From NCBI GenBank assembly GCA_026129405.1, contig JAHCID010000009.1, positions 167,795-231,794 of the forward strand: a stretch of 64,000 nt of DNA. Direction: 5' to 3'. Positions 40,430 to 50,691 of this stretch are shown here, piece after piece; positions within the stretch are counted from its first letter, which is position 1; each line of letters opens with the position of its first letter. The position numbers and the translations under genes were made by a program. The notes under the pieces were generated by a model. It saw only the letters and a program-made list of their open reading frames with translations, searched no databases and was not told where the DNA came from. This DNA comes from a bacterium. GTDB lineage: Bacteria; Desulfobacterota; Binatia; DP-6.

Positions 40430-41308
40430 TCAGCGCCCCGCGCCGCCGCCGAGCAAGGTGCCCACCTTGCCGTCCGCCTTGCGCAGGTCGTCCTCGTGCT
40501 TCAGCAGCAGCGCCAGCGTCTGCCGCACCGCCTGGGCGTCGAGCTCGTGCACGCCCAGCGCACAGAGCCCGCGGGCCCAGTCGAGCGTCTCCGCGATGCT
40601 GGGCGCCTTGCGCAGCTCGAGCTTGCGCAACCCGGCGACGAAGCGCGCCACCTGCTCGCGCAGGCGCGCGTCGGCGTCGGGCACCTTCAGCGCGATGATC
40701 TCGGCTTCCTTCTCGGGACCGGGGAAGTCGACGAACAGGTGCAGGCAGCGGCGCAGCAGCGCCTCGGAGAGGTCGCGCGTGCGGTTCGAGGTCAGCACGA
40801 CGACGGGACGGTGGCGCGCCGTCAGCGTGCCCAGCTCCGGCACGCTCACCTGGAAGTCGCTCAGCACCTCCAGGAGGAACGCCTCGAACTCCGGATCGGC
40901 CTTGTCGATCTCGTCGATCAGGAGAACGACCTTCTTCGGCGCGGTGATCGCCCGCAGCAGCGGGCGCTCGAGCAGGAAGTCGCGTCCGAAGACGTCGTGC
41001 GCGACCTCGTCCCAGCTTCGTCCGGCGCCCTGATCGGCCTGGATGCGCAGGAGCTGCTTCTGGTAGTTCCACTCGAAGAGCGCGCGCGCCTCGTCGAGGC
41101 CCTCGTAGCACTGGAGGCGGAGGAGATCGGTGTGCAGCAACGCCGCGAGGACCTTGCCCAGCTCGGTCTTGCCGGCGCCCGCCGGGCCTTCGGCGAGGAG
41201 CGGCTTCTCCAGCGACAGCGCCAGGAACAGCGCCGTCTCGACCCGCGGCGTGGTGACGTAGCGCGCGGCGCGCAGGCCCTCGGCGACCGCTTCGCGGGTG
41301 ATCTCCAT
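40430..41308 (-). CDS. MoxR-family AAA+ ATPase
   Basis: A 292-residue AAA+ protein. Walker A is AEGPAGAGKTELGKVLA, Walker B VVLLIDEIDKADPEFEAF, with sensor 1 in VVLTSNRTRDLSEALLRRC and the MoxR-specific DFPGPEKEAEII. MoxR ATPases with VWA/CoxE partners assemble or activate metal-containing complexes, such as CO dehydrogenase and RuBisCO activase CbbQ/O. It lies 5 bases after the DUF309 gene. The target enzyme is not in the window. Confidence 0.9.
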   Translation of the reverse strand: MEITREAVAEGLRAARYVTTPRVETALFLALSLEKPLLAEGPAGAGKTELGKVLAALLHTDLLRLQCYEGLDEARALFEWNYQKQLLRIQADQGAGRSWDEVAHDVFGRDFLLERPLLRAITAPKKVVLLIDEIDKADPEFEAFLLEVLSDFQVSVPELGTLTARHRPVVVLTSNRTRDLSEALLRRCLHLFVDFPGPEKEAEIIALKVPDADARLREQVARFVAGLRKLELRKAPSIAETLDWARGLCALGVHELDAQAVRQTLALLLKHEDDLRKADGKVGTLLGGGAGR

Positions 41309-41313
41309 GGCAC

Positions 41314-41697
41314 TCAGCGCAGCCGCGGGATGCGCAGCGTATCGAGGATACGGTGCGGGCGGCGGATCTCCTTGATCCACTCGAGGTACGCGCCGAACTC
41401 CGCGATCAGGGCGTCGACGTCGATGCCGCCGCGCACGGGGCGGAAGTCCTCCAGGGTCGCGAGGGCGCGCTGGAGGAGGTGCTCCGCGCCCTTCTCGCCC
41501 CCGCGCCGGGTGCGCAGATGGAGGCCGCCGGCGAGCTGGACGAGCGACTCGAGGAAGGCGCGCTCCGCGCCCGGCGCCTCGTGCCACGCCGCTTCCCAGA
41601 GCTGCTGCGCCGAGAGATATCGCCCGCGATTGAAGAGGCGCACGCCGCGGCGCACGACGACGTCCAGGTCGAGCGACGCCTCGCCCACGGCCGTCAC
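41314..41697 (-). CDS. DUF309 family protein
   Basis: A 127-residue helical protein with the DUF309 signature GVRLFNRGRYLSAQQLWEAA, then FLESLVQLAGGLHL and a C-terminal tail. Family members are small helix-bundle proteins of unknown role. The GTG start (41697) overlaps the thyX stop as GTGA, so it is translationally coupled to thyX. Confidence 0.84.
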   Translation of the reverse strand: MTAVGEASLDLDVVVRRGVRLFNRGRYLSAQQLWEAAWHEAPGAERAFLESLVQLAGGLHLRTRRGGEKGAEHLLQRALATLEDFRPVRGGIDVDALIAEFGAYLEWIKEIRRPHRILDTLRIPRLR

Positions 41698-42680
41698 CGC
41701 GACCGGTCGACCGCCGGCACCGCGGCCTCGAGCCGGCGCTGGAGCTCCTCCGCCGGCACGGCCGTGCCCGGGTCGAGCGCGAAGTCCTCGGGCGCGGCGT
41801 GGCCGGCCAGCTTGGCACGCAGCTCCTCGACCTCGCGGGCCGACAGGCCGAGGCTCGCCAGCTCGGCGTCGGCGACGCGCCCGGGGATGGCGTCGAGGCC
41901 GCCGTCGCCGGGGCGTACGAGGCGCCGCAACGCCGCCAGCTCGCCGCGCGACAGATGGGCGCCGTGGTACTCGTAGTCGAGCCAGGCCTCGAACGAGAGC
42001 GGCGCGACGCGCTGGAGCATGCCGGCCATCACGCGCGCGAAGGCGCGGATCTCGTACTGCGCGTGCGGGTCGACGCGCAGGGTGAGGAAGTGCAGCAGAT
42101 TGTGCAGGTCGATCTTCCAGTACCACTGCGTATAGAGGGACAGCGGCAGATCGATGCGCGCCAGCTCGCGCGCGACGTCCTCGCCGACCAACCACGCGTA
42201 CTGCGCCGACGCCTCGGCGCGCAGCCGATCCCAGCGGGCGACCGCGGCGGCGTGGAGCGCAGCGTCGACCGGCGCCTCCGCCCGCCCCTGTCGGTTGCTC
42301 GCGCTCTGGACCGCCAGATGCTCGGGCCGCGGCGTGTAGAAGAGGAGCGGCAGGAGGCTGTAGCGGCCGCTGTACTCGTTCACCGAGGCGGTGCGGTGAC
42401 GGATCCATTGCCGCGCGACGAAGACGGGCATCGCGCAGTGGAACTTGAGCTCCACCATCTCGCTCGGCGTCGTGTGCGCGTGCCGGCGGAGGTAGCGGAT
42501 CAGCCCGCGGGTCTGGCTCGTGCGCCGCGTGCCGTAGCCGTACGAGACGCGCGCCGCACGCTCGACGTCCTCGTCCGATCCCATGTAGTCGACCAGCGCG
42601 ACGAAGCCGTGGTCGAGGACGGGGAAGTAGAGACCCAGGATCTCCTCGGCCGCGGGGTTGGTCGGACGGCGCGTCTCCAC
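41694..42680 (-). CDS. thyX: FAD-dependent thymidylate synthase (ThyX)
   Basis: A 328-residue flavin-dependent thymidylate synthase, which methylates dUMP to dTMP with methylene-THF and NAD(P)H. The ThyX motif RHRTASVNEYSGRYS is complete, with further contacts in LPLSLYTQWYWKIDLHNLLHFL and AQYEIRAFA. The C-terminus is longer than in short ThyX proteins, carrying a helical tail (LSAREVEELRAKLAG). The GTG start is 10 bases after the DUF1015 stop. It fits next to purine genes in a nucleotide operon. Confidence 0.94.
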   Translation of the reverse strand: METRRPTNPAAEEILGLYFPVLDHGFVALVDYMGSDEDVERAARVSYGYGTRRTSQTRGLIRYLRRHAHTTPSEMVELKFHCAMPVFVARQWIRHRTASVNEYSGRYSLLPLLFYTPRPEHLAVQSASNRQGRAEAPVDAALHAAAVARWDRLRAEASAQYAWLVGEDVARELARIDLPLSLYTQWYWKIDLHNLLHFLTLRVDPHAQYEIRAFARVMAGMLQRVAPLSFEAWLDYEYHGAHLSRGELAALRRLVRPGDGGLDAIPGRVADAELASLGLSAREVEELRAKLAGHAAPEDFALDPGTAVPAEELQRRLEAAVPAVDRSR

Positions 42681-42690
42681 GCTCCCGCCG

Positions 42691-43896
<1,206 letters not shown>

Positions 43897-43909
43897 CTGT
43901 CGTAGCTCC

Positions 43910-44502
43910 TCATGAGCGGGCGAGTGCCCGGTGCAGGTCGGACTCGGGGATCGGGCCGGCGCGCAGCACGCGCACGCCGCCGCCGTCGGCGACCGCGACG
44001 GTCGACGCGCCGCCGGGCAGCGTGCCGCCGTCGACCCAGGCCGCGACGCCGCCCGCGAAGTAGGCGCGCGGCGGCGAGCGTCCGCGGCTCGGCGCCGGGC
44101 GGATCGCGCGGGCGCCGTCACGGACCGCCGTATCGCGGTGACGAGCGCCATCGCCGTCGGATGGCCCGGTGCGCGCACGCCGATCGTGCCGCTGCCGGCC
44201 GTGAGCGGCGCCGGCAGGTCGTCGCGCGCGGGCACGACGAGTGTCAGCGGGCCGGGCCAGAACGCGGCCGCGAGCCGCGCCGCCGTCTCGGGCCAGGCTG
44301 CCGCGACCGCACCGACCATCGCCGCGTCGCGCACCAGGACCAGGATCGGCTTGCCGGGATCGCGCCCGCGCACGGCGACGAGCCGCTCGACCGCCGCGGC
44401 CGAGCGGGCGTCCGCGCCGAGGCCGTAGAACGACTCGGTCGGGAACACGGCGAGCCCGCCGGCGGCGAGCGCCCCGGCGGCGGTCGCGACCTCGGTGCTC
44501 AG
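43910..44502 (-). CDS. Threonylcarbamoyl-AMP synthase, TsaC/Sua5/YrdC family (frameshifted)
   Basis: Makes threonylcarbamoyl-AMP for the t6A37 modification of tRNA. The first part (44502 to about 44120) reads AAGGLAVFPTESFYGLGADA, RGRDPGKPILVLVRD and FWPGPLTLVVPA, all family motifs. The end (about 44085-43910) reads YFAGGVAAWVDGGTLPGGAS and TVAVADGGGVRVLRAGPI in another frame. Between them, the conserved TAPSAN-x-SG-like region is broken near 44080-44130, so an indel is needed. The start is also odd: no ATG, GTG or TTG lies in frame near the beginning, but CTG at 44502 overlaps the purD stop as CTGA, like the other coupled starts here. The function is essential, so sequence error is the likely cause of the break. 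Confidence 0.78.
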
Positions 44503-45791
44503 GGCCGGCGTCCCCGCTCGACGCGCACCAGCGCGCGGTGGCCGATGTCGCGCCGGTGGTGCATGCCGCGGCAACGGATGCGATCGACGCCGGCATAGGC
44601 CTCGCCGACGGCGTGCTCGATGGTCTCGCCGAGCGCCGTGACGCCGAGCACGCGCCCGCCGTCGGTGACGATCTGCCCGTCGCGGCGCGCCGTACCGGCA
44701 TGGAAGACCATGCCGTTGCGCCAGCCGCGCAGGTCGTCGAGCCCCTCGATCGGCCGGCCCTTCTCGACCGCGCCGGGATAGCCTTCGGCGGCCATGACGA
44801 CGCACACGGCGGCGCGCGGATCCCACGCGACCGTGGTGCCGGCCAACGTGCCGTCGAGCGTGCGCTCCATCAGCTCGACGAGATCGCTCCCCAGGCGCAT
44901 CAGCAGCACCTGCGCCTCGGGATCGCCGAAGCGGACGTTGAACTCGAGCACCTTGGCCCGGCCCTCGTGCACCATGAGGCCGGCGTACAGCACGCCCTTG
45001 TAGACGATGCCCTGGCGCGCCAGGCCCGCGACCACGGGCGCCATGACGTCGCGCATGACGTGCGCCGTCAGCGCCGCCGTCGCGATCGGCGCCGGCGAGT
45101 AGGCGCCCATGCCGCCGGTGTTCGGCCCGCGGTCGCCGTCGAGCGCACGCTTGTGGTCCTGTGAGCCTTCGAGCGGCAGCACCGTCGTGCCGTCGGTGAT
45201 GGCCATGAACGAGAGCTCCTCGCCCTCGAGGAACTCCTCGATCACCACGCGCGTGCCCGCGTCGCCGAACAGGCGCGTGCGCATCACCTGGTCGATGGCG
45301 TCGCGCGCCTCGGCGAGCGTCGGGCAGATGAAGACGCCCTTGCCGCTCGCGAGCCCGTCGGCCTTCACGACCACGGGCGCGCCGACCTCGGTGACCCAGC
45401 GCTCGGCCTCGTCGGCGTCGGTGAAGGCGCCGAAGAAGGCCGTCGGCACGTCGAGCTTGCGCAGCAGCTCCTTGGTGAAGACCTTCGAGCCCTCGAGCTG
45501 CGCCCCGGCGGCGGTGGGACCGAAGGCGCGCAGGCCGGCTTCGGCGAAGCGGTCGACGAGGCCGAGCGTCAGCGGCAGCTCGGGCCCGACGACGGTGAGC
45601 CCGATGCCCTCGTCCTGCGCGAAGCGCACGAGCGCCTTCACGTCGTCGGCCGGGATCGGGACGCAGGCGGCCTCGGCGGCGATGCCGGCGTTGCCGGGCG
45701 CGCAGTAGACCTTCGTCACGCGCGGGCTGCGCGCGATCTTCCAGACCAGCGCGTGCTCGCGCCCGCCCCCACCGACGACGAGGACCTTCAT
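44499..45791 (-). CDS. purD: Phosphoribosylamine-glycine ligase
   Basis: A 430-residue ATP-grasp enzyme for the second step of purine synthesis. N-terminal MKVLVVGGGGREHALVWKIA, ATP-grasp landmarks VVVKADGLASGKGVF, GSQDHKRALDGDRGPNTGGM, and metal-binding VLEFNVRFGDPE are all present. Length is normal. It starts 4 bases after the purH stop, within the operon that begins at alr. Confidence 0.95.
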   Translation of the reverse strand: MKVLVVGGGGREHALVWKIARSPRVTKVYCAPGNAGIAAEAACVPIPADDVKALVRFAQDEGIGLTVVGPELPLTLGLVDRFAEAGLRAFGPTAAGAQLEGSKVFTKELLRKLDVPTAFFGAFTDADEAERWVTEVGAPVVVKADGLASGKGVFICPTLAEARDAIDQVMRTRLFGDAGTRVVIEEFLEGEELSFMAITDGTTVLPLEGSQDHKRALDGDRGPNTGGMGAYSPAPIATAALTAHVMRDVMAPVVAGLARQGIVYKGVLYAGLMVHEGRAKVLEFNVRFGDPEAQVLLMRLGSDLVELMERTLDGTLAGTTVAWDPRAAVCVVMAAEGYPGAVEKGRPIEGLDDLRGWRNGMVFHAGTARRDGQIVTDGGRVLGVTALGETIEHAVGEAYAGVDRIRCRGMHHRRDIGHRALVRVERGRRP

Positions 45792-45795
45792 CGCA

Positions 45796-47334
45796 TCAGT
45801 GCCGGAAGTGCCGGACGCCGGTCAGGATCATCGCCGCGCCGCGCGCGTCGGCCGCGGCGATCACCTCCGCGTCGCGCGTGCTGCCGCCCGGCTGCACGAA
45901 CGCCGTCGCGCCCGCCGCGGCCGCCTCCGCGAGCCCGTCGGGGAACGGGAAGAACGCGTCGCTCGCCAGCGCCGAGCCCCGGAGCCCGACGCCGAGGCGG
46001 CCGGCGCGCGCCACCGCGTTGCGGATCGCCTCGACGCGCGACGTCTGCCCGCCGCCGATGGCGAGCGTGCGGTCGGCGGCGGCGAAGACGATGGCGTTCG
46101 ACTTGACGTGCTTCACGACCTTCCAGCCGAAGCGCAGCGCCGCCAGCTCCTGCGACGTGGGCTGGCGCTTCGTCACTACCGTGCCCGTCGCGAGCTCGTC
46201 GCCCGGCGCGTCGGCCTCCTGCACGAGGAAGCCGCCGCGGACGCCGCGCACGACGGGTGCCGCGCTCGCCTCGGGATGCCAGCGCACGAGACGGCGGTTC
46301 TTCTTCTTCTTGAGCCGCTCGAGGGCCTCGGGCTCGAAGTCGGGCGCGATCAGCACCTCGGTGAAGAGCTCGTCGACCGCCTCGGCCAGCGCCAGCGTCC
46401 AGGGCTTCGTGCAGACGACGATGCCGCCGAACGGCGACTCGGGGTCGGTCGCGTACGCCGCCTTCCAGGCGGCGAGCGCGTCGGGGCCGGTACCGACGCC
46501 GCACGGCGTGTTGTGCTTCAGGATCGCCACCGCCGCGTCGGCGTCGCCGAGGAACTCCTCGGCCAAGGCGAGGGCGGCGTCGCAGTCGACGACGTTGTTG
46601 TACGACAGCTCCTTGCCGTGCAGCGGCTCGGCGATCCGCAGGAAGTCGCCGTAGAGCGCCGCCTGCTGGTGCGGATTCTCGCCGTAGCGCATGTCGATGG
46701 CCTTCGCGCCGCCGAGGTGGAACGTCTGGCCGAAGCGCGTCTCGGCGCCCTGCCCGAGCCAGTCGGCGATGGCGCCGTCGTAGGCTGCCGTCACGTGGAA
46801 GACCTTCTGCGCCAGGCGGCGGTTGGTCGCCGCCGACACCTCGCCGCCGCTCTCCGCCAGCTCGGCCAGCACCGGCGCGTAGTCCGCCGGATCGACGAGC
46901 ACGGTCACCGACGCGTGGTTCTTCGCCGCCGAGCGCAGCATCGACGGCCCGCCGATGTCGATCTGCTCGATCGCCTCCTCGAACGTGACGCCCGGCTTCG
47001 CCACCGTCTCGCGGAACGGGTAGAGGTTCACGCACACGAGGTCGATCGGCTCGATGCCGTGCTTCTGCATCGCCGTCGTGTGCTCGGGCAGATCGCGGCG
47101 GCCGAGGAGGCCGCCGTGGATCTTCGGATGCAGCGTCTTCACGCGCCCATCGAGCATCTCGGGGAAGCCGGTGAAGTCGCTCACCTGCGTCACCGGCAGG
47201 CCGGCGTCGGCGAGCGCCCTGGCCGTGCCGCCCGTCGAGAGCAGCTGCACACCGTAGCCGTGCAGCGCCCGCGCCAGCTCCACGACGCCCCGCTTGTCGC
47301 TCACGCTGAGCAGCGCGCGCGTGATCTTAGCCAT
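45796..47334 (-). CDS. purH: Bifunctional AICAR transformylase/IMP cyclohydrolase
   Basis: A 512-residue bifunctional enzyme for the last two purine steps. N-terminal IMP cyclohydrolase (about 1-195): [52 protein letters not shown]-terminal AICAR transformylase: [47 protein letters not shown] and the end [11 protein letters not shown]. The start overlaps the end of alr by eight bases. Confidence 0.95.
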   Translation of the reverse strand: MAKITRALLSVSDKRGVVELARALHGYGVQLLSTGGTARALADAGLPVTQVSDFTGFPEMLDGRVKTLHPKIHGGLLGRRDLPEHTTAMQKHGIEPIDLVCVNLYPFRETVAKPGVTFEEAIEQIDIGGPSMLRSAAKNHASVTVLVDPADYAPVLAELAESGGEVSAATNRRLAQKVFHVTAAYDGAIADWLGQGAETRFGQTFHLGGAKAIDMRYGENPHQQAALYGDFLRIAEPLHGKELSYNNVVDCDAALALAEEFLGDADAAVAILKHNTPCGVGTGPDALAAWKAAYATDPESPFGGIVVCTKPWTLALAEAVDELFTEVLIAPDFEPEALERLKKKKNRRLVRWHPEASAAPVVRGVRGGFLVQEADAPGDELATGTVVTKRQPTSQELAALRFGWKVVKHVKSNAIVFAAADRTLAIGGGQTSRVEAIRNAVARAGRLGVGLRGSALASDAFFPFPDGLAEAAAAGATAFVQPGGSTRDAEVIAAADARGAAMILTGVRHFRH

Positions 47335-48529
47335 CGAAGTCCTCCACCGTGATGCGCGGAACGCGCTTGCCGATCGACGTCAGCACCTCGTAGGCGATGG
47401 TGTCGCACCACGCGGCCACCTCGTCGGCGCCGATCGTCGCCTCGCCCTGCCGCCCGAACACCACCACCGGCTCACCCGCCGTGACCTCCGGCTCCTCGGT
47501 GACGTCGAGCATGACGTGATCCATGCACACCCGTCCGGCGACGTCCACCCGGCGCCCGCGGACCAGCATCTGTCCCCTGTTGGACGCACGCCGGTGATAG
47601 CCGTCGGCGTAGCCGAGGGGCAGCGTCGCGATGCGCGACGGGCGCGCCGCCGTCCACGTGCCGCCGTAGCCGACGGGCGTCGCGTAGGGGACGCTGCGCA
47701 CCTGCGCCATGCGCGTCGCGAGCCGCATCGCCGGCCGCAGGTCGACGTGCGCGGCGAGATGCGGCGCGGGCGCATAGCCGTAGAGCATGAGCCCCGGGCG
47801 CACGAGCGTGCCGTGCGCCGCCGGCGTGCTCAGCACCGCGGCGCTGTTCGCGAGGTGCACGTGCGTCGGCTCGACGCCCGCGGCGCGCAGCTCGCGCACC
47901 GCCGCCTCGAAGCGCTCGCGCTGGGCGATGGCGCTCTGCGTGTCGACGGCGTCGGCGGAGGCGAAGTGCGAGAAGATGCCGGTGACGCGCAGGCCCGGCA
48001 TCGCCGCCAGCGCGGCGCCGAGCGCGCGCACGCCGTCCAGCTCGACGCCCAGCCGGGTCATGCCGGTGTTCACCTTCACGTGCACGTCGACGGTGCGTCC
48101 CGCCGCCCGCGCGGCCGCGGCCAGGCGCACGCCGCCCTCGGACGACCACACCGAGACGGCGAGGTCGTGTGCGACGACGTTCGCCTCCTCGCCCGGGAAC
48201 GCGCCGCCGAGCACGACGACGGGCGCCGTGATCCCGGCCGCGCGCAGCGCACGGCCCTCGGACACCAGCGAGACGCCGAGCCCGACCGCGCCGGCCTCGA
48301 GGAACGCCCGCGCCGCGCCGACCGCGCCGTGGCCGTAGCCGTCGGCCTTCACGACGGCGAGCACACCGACGCCGGCCCCGACCACGCGCCGCACCTCGCG
48401 CAGGTTGTGGCGGAGCGCCGCGCGGCTCACCTCCGCCACCGTGGGCCTGCCCTCGCCGTCCTGCACGTCGGTTCGCTCCTCGGGAAGTCGCGGCACATAC
48501 CAAGCGCCCGGTCTGTTGTCACCCTCCAT
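47327..48529 (-). CDS. alr: Alanine racemase
   Basis: A 400-residue fold-type III PLP enzyme that makes D-alanine for peptidoglycan. The PLP lysine is K61 in [14 protein letters not shown]. Other landmarks are [28 protein letters not shown], and the catalytic Tyr/C-terminal region VGYGGTWTA and [12 protein letters not shown]. The ATG at 48529 was chosen because the Alr core begins shortly after; a longer frame upstream would run into the divergent thiS gene. It heads a long operon through purH, purD and others. Only 24 bases separate its start from thiS. Confidence 0.92.
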   Translation of the reverse strand: MEGDNRPGAWYVPRLPEERTDVQDGEGRPTVAEVSRAALRHNLREVRRVVGAGVGVLAVVKADGYGHGAVGAARAFLEAGAVGLGVSLVSEGRALRAAGITAPVVVLGGAFPGEEANVVAHDLAVSVWSSEGGVRLAAAARAAGRTVDVHVKVNTGMTRLGVELDGVRALGAALAAMPGLRVTGIFSHFASADAVDTQSAIAQRERFEAAVRELRAAGVEPTHVHLANSAAVLSTPAAHGTLVRPGLMLYGYAPAPHLAAHVDLRPAMRLATRMAQVRSVPYATPVGYGGTWTAARPSRIATLPLGYADGYHRRASNRGQMLVRGRRVDVAGRVCMDHVMLDVTEEPEVTAGEPVVVFGRQGEATIGADEVAAWCDTIAYEVLTSIGKRVPRITVEDFDG

Positions 48530-48544
48530 CGCAGCGTCTATCGT
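48516..48544 (+). promoter_or_regulatory. Predicted thiS promoter
   Basis: TTGTCA (48516-48521), 17 bases, TATCGT (48539-48544). The -10 ends nine bases before the GTG of thiS. The -35 is inside the beginning of the divergent alr gene. Confidence 0.4.
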
Positions 48545-48553
48545 CCGCGGATC

Positions 48554-48754
48554 GTGCAGGTGCTCGTGAACGACGAGCCGCGCGCGCTCGCCGACGGCGC
48601 CACCGTCGCCGACCTCGTGGCGGCTCTCGGCCTCGGTCCGCGACGCATCGCCGTCGAGGTGAACCGGACGATCGTCCGGCGCGCCGACTACGCCACCACC
48701 ACTCTCCACGACGGCGACGCCGTCGAGGTGATCCACTTCGTCGGAGGCGGCTGA
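48554..48754 (+). CDS. thiS: Sulfur-carrier protein ThiS
   Basis: A 66-residue ubiquitin-fold carrier that delivers thiocarboxylate sulfur for the thiazole of thiamine. The sequence has [35 protein letters not shown] and the Gly-rich C-terminus FVGGG, adenylated by ThiF or MoeB. The GTG start fits the promoter. It is followed after 2 bases by thiG. Confidence 0.9.
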   Translation: MQVLVNDEPRALADGATVADLVAALGLGPRRIAVEVNRTIVRRADYATTTLHDGDAVEVIHFVGGG

Positions 48755-48756
48755 TC

Positions 48757-49530
48757 ATGCCCGATGACCTCGTCCTCGCGGGAAAGACCTACCGCTCGCG
48801 TCTCATCACCGGCTCGGGGAAGTACACGTCGTTCGAGGAGACCCGGCGCGCGACCGACGCCGCCGGCGCCGAGATCGTCACCGTCGCCGTGCGCCGCGTG
48901 AACATCACCGACCCCGGCAAGGACAACCTGCTCGACCACCTGCCCCCCGACCGCTTCACGATCCTGCCCAACACCGCCGGCTGCTACACGGCGGACGACG
49001 CCATCCGCACCGCGCGCCTCGCGCGCGAGGCGGGTGTGGGCACGCTCCTCAAGCTCGAGGTGATCGGCGACGAGAAGACGCTCTTCCCCGACGTCCCCGC
49101 GACCATCGAGGCCGCGCGCGTCCTCGTGAAGGACGGCTTCCAGGTGCTGCCGTACGTCACCGACGACCCCGTCGCCTGCCGGCGCCTCGAGGACGCCGGC
49201 TGCGTCGCGGTGATGCCGCTCGCGGCGCCGATCGGCTCCGGGCTCGGCATCCGCAACCCGTACAACCTGCGCATCATCGTCGAGCAGAGCCGCGTGCCGG
49301 TGATCGTCGACGCCGGCGTCGGCACGGCGTCACACGCCGCGCAGGCGATGGAGCTCGGCTGCGACGCGATCCTCATGAACACCGCGATCGCGGGGGCGAA
49401 GGACCCCATCATGATGGCCGAGGCGATGCGCGACGCGGTGATCGCGGGGCGCAAGGCGTTCCGCGCGGGGCGCATCCCGGAGAAGCTGTACGCGACGGCG
49501 TCGAGCCCGCTCGAGGGGCTCGTGCGGTAG
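48757..49530 (+). CDS. thiG: Thiazole synthase
   Basis: A 257-residue TIM-barrel enzyme that builds the thiazole phosphate from DXP, dehydroglycine and ThiS-thiocarboxylate. Typical stretches are [35 protein letters not shown], the Schiff-base lysine in [27 protein letters not shown] and [20 protein letters not shown]. Size is normal. ThiH or ThiO, the glycine-oxidising partner, is not adjacent; thiE lies about 4.7 kb downstream. Confidence 0.95.
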   Translation: MPDDLVLAGKTYRSRLITGSGKYTSFEETRRATDAAGAEIVTVAVRRVNITDPGKDNLLDHLPPDRFTILPNTAGCYTADDAIRTARLAREAGVGTLLKLEVIGDEKTLFPDVPATIEAARVLVKDGFQVLPYVTDDPVACRRLEDAGCVAVMPLAAPIGSGLGIRNPYNLRIIVEQSRVPVIVDAGVGTASHAAQAMELGCDAILMNTAIAGAKDPIMMAEAMRDAVIAGRKAFRAGRIPEKLYATASSPLEGLVR

Positions 49531-49703
49531 CGCCGCACGGCGAGCCGCACGTTGCTTCCAGCCAGGCGGGATGCGCCGCCCGCTGGAGGACGTGCGAGCC
49601 ACCGCTGCGCTCGCCCTCCTGCCCGTCGCCGGCCCGGTCCCCACCGCGCCCCGCCAGCCCCCTCCGGTTGATCCCGACGCGCCGCTTCTGCCAGGAAGCC
49701 CGG

Positions 49704-50507
49704 ATGGCCGAACCCGCCGTCGTCGTCGAGAAGAACGGACACGTCCTCACCGTCACCCTGAACCGCCCCGAGAAGCGCAACGCCATCAACTGCGAGTCGA
49801 TGTGCCGGCTCTGGGACGCCTGGCACGAGCTCGACCGCGACGACGATCTGCGGGTCGCGATCCTCACCGGCCGCGGCGACACGTTCTGCTCGGGCATGGA
49901 CCTGTCGGAGATCGGCAAGCTCATGTCCGGCAAGGCGGACAGCCCGTGGATGGAGCGCGTCTTCCAGGACATGCCGATCATCTACGGCGCCTGGCTGAAG
50001 ACCTACCGGCCCACCAAGCCCGTCATCCTCGCCGCCGAGGGCTTCGCGCGTGCCGGGGGCACGGAGATCCTCCAGGGAACGGACATCCGCGTCGCGGGCG
50101 AGAGCGCCGTGTTCGGCGTCACCGAGGTCCAGCGCGGCCTCTTCCCGATGGCCGGCTCCGCGGTGCGGCTGCGCCGCCAGATCGGCTACGCCGTCGCCGC
50201 CGAGATGCTCCTGTGCGGCGAGGATCTGCCGGCGAAGCGCGCCTACGAGCTCGGGCTGGTGAACCACCTCGTCCCCGACGGCCAGGCGCTCGCGAAGGCG
50301 AAGGAGATCGCCGCGCGCATCGCTCGCAACGGGCCGCTCGCGGTGAAGGCCATCCTCGCCACCCTGCGCGAGACGGAGACCATGCCCGAGGCGGAGGCGT
50401 TCGCGATCGAGCAGACGCACGGCATGACGGTGATGGCGTCGGAGGACGCGAAGGAAGGTCCGCGCGCGTTCCTCGAGAAGCGGGCGCCGGCGTTCGAGGG
50501 GCGTTAG
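49704..50507 (+). CDS. Enoyl-CoA hydratase/isomerase (crotonase) family protein
   Basis: A 267-residue crotonase-fold enzyme. It has VTLNRPEKRNAINCESMCRL, the oxyanion-hole loop RGDTFCSGMDL and the second region GFARAGGTEILQGTDIRVA, FGVTEVQRGLFPMAG. The first catalytic Glu position of ECH1 reads Gly-Thr-Glu here, so a single Glu seems kept. Hydratase or isomerase on an acyl-CoA is likely; the pathway is unknown. ATG 49704 has AGGA upstream. There is a 173-base spacer after thiG. Confidence 0.86.
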   Translation: MAEPAVVVEKNGHVLTVTLNRPEKRNAINCESMCRLWDAWHELDRDDDLRVAILTGRGDTFCSGMDLSEIGKLMSGKADSPWMERVFQDMPIIYGAWLKTYRPTKPVILAAEGFARAGGTEILQGTDIRVAGESAVFGVTEVQRGLFPMAGSAVRLRRQIGYAVAAEMLLCGEDLPAKRAYELGLVNHLVPDGQALAKAKEIAARIARNGPLAVKAILATLRETETMPEAEAFAIEQTHGMTVMASEDAKEGPRAFLEKRAPAFEGR

Positions 50508-50649
50508 CCGGAGCGCGCCCGCCGCCGGGCGCGTGGCGAACGACGCACCGCGGGACGCCGGCCGCACGGCCCTCTCCCTTCGGCCGCCGGGTCGGACGGT
50601 GGTTCGGCGGCCCTGCCCGCCGACGGCAACCGGCGCGCAGGCGCGCCGC

Positions 50650-50680
50650 GTGCCGCGGGCCTCGACGGGGCCCGCGGCAC
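50650..50680 (-). terminator. Hairpin after the large subtilase gene
   Basis: A perfect 12-base inverted repeat, GTGCCGCGGGCC (50650-50661) and GGCCCGCGGCAC (50669-50680), with a 7-base loop, 11 bases after the stop codon of the minus-strand protease. There is no T-tract. It also lies convergent to the hydratase gene, so it may serve both. Confidence 0.5.
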
Positions 50681-50691
50681 GCTCGCACCGA

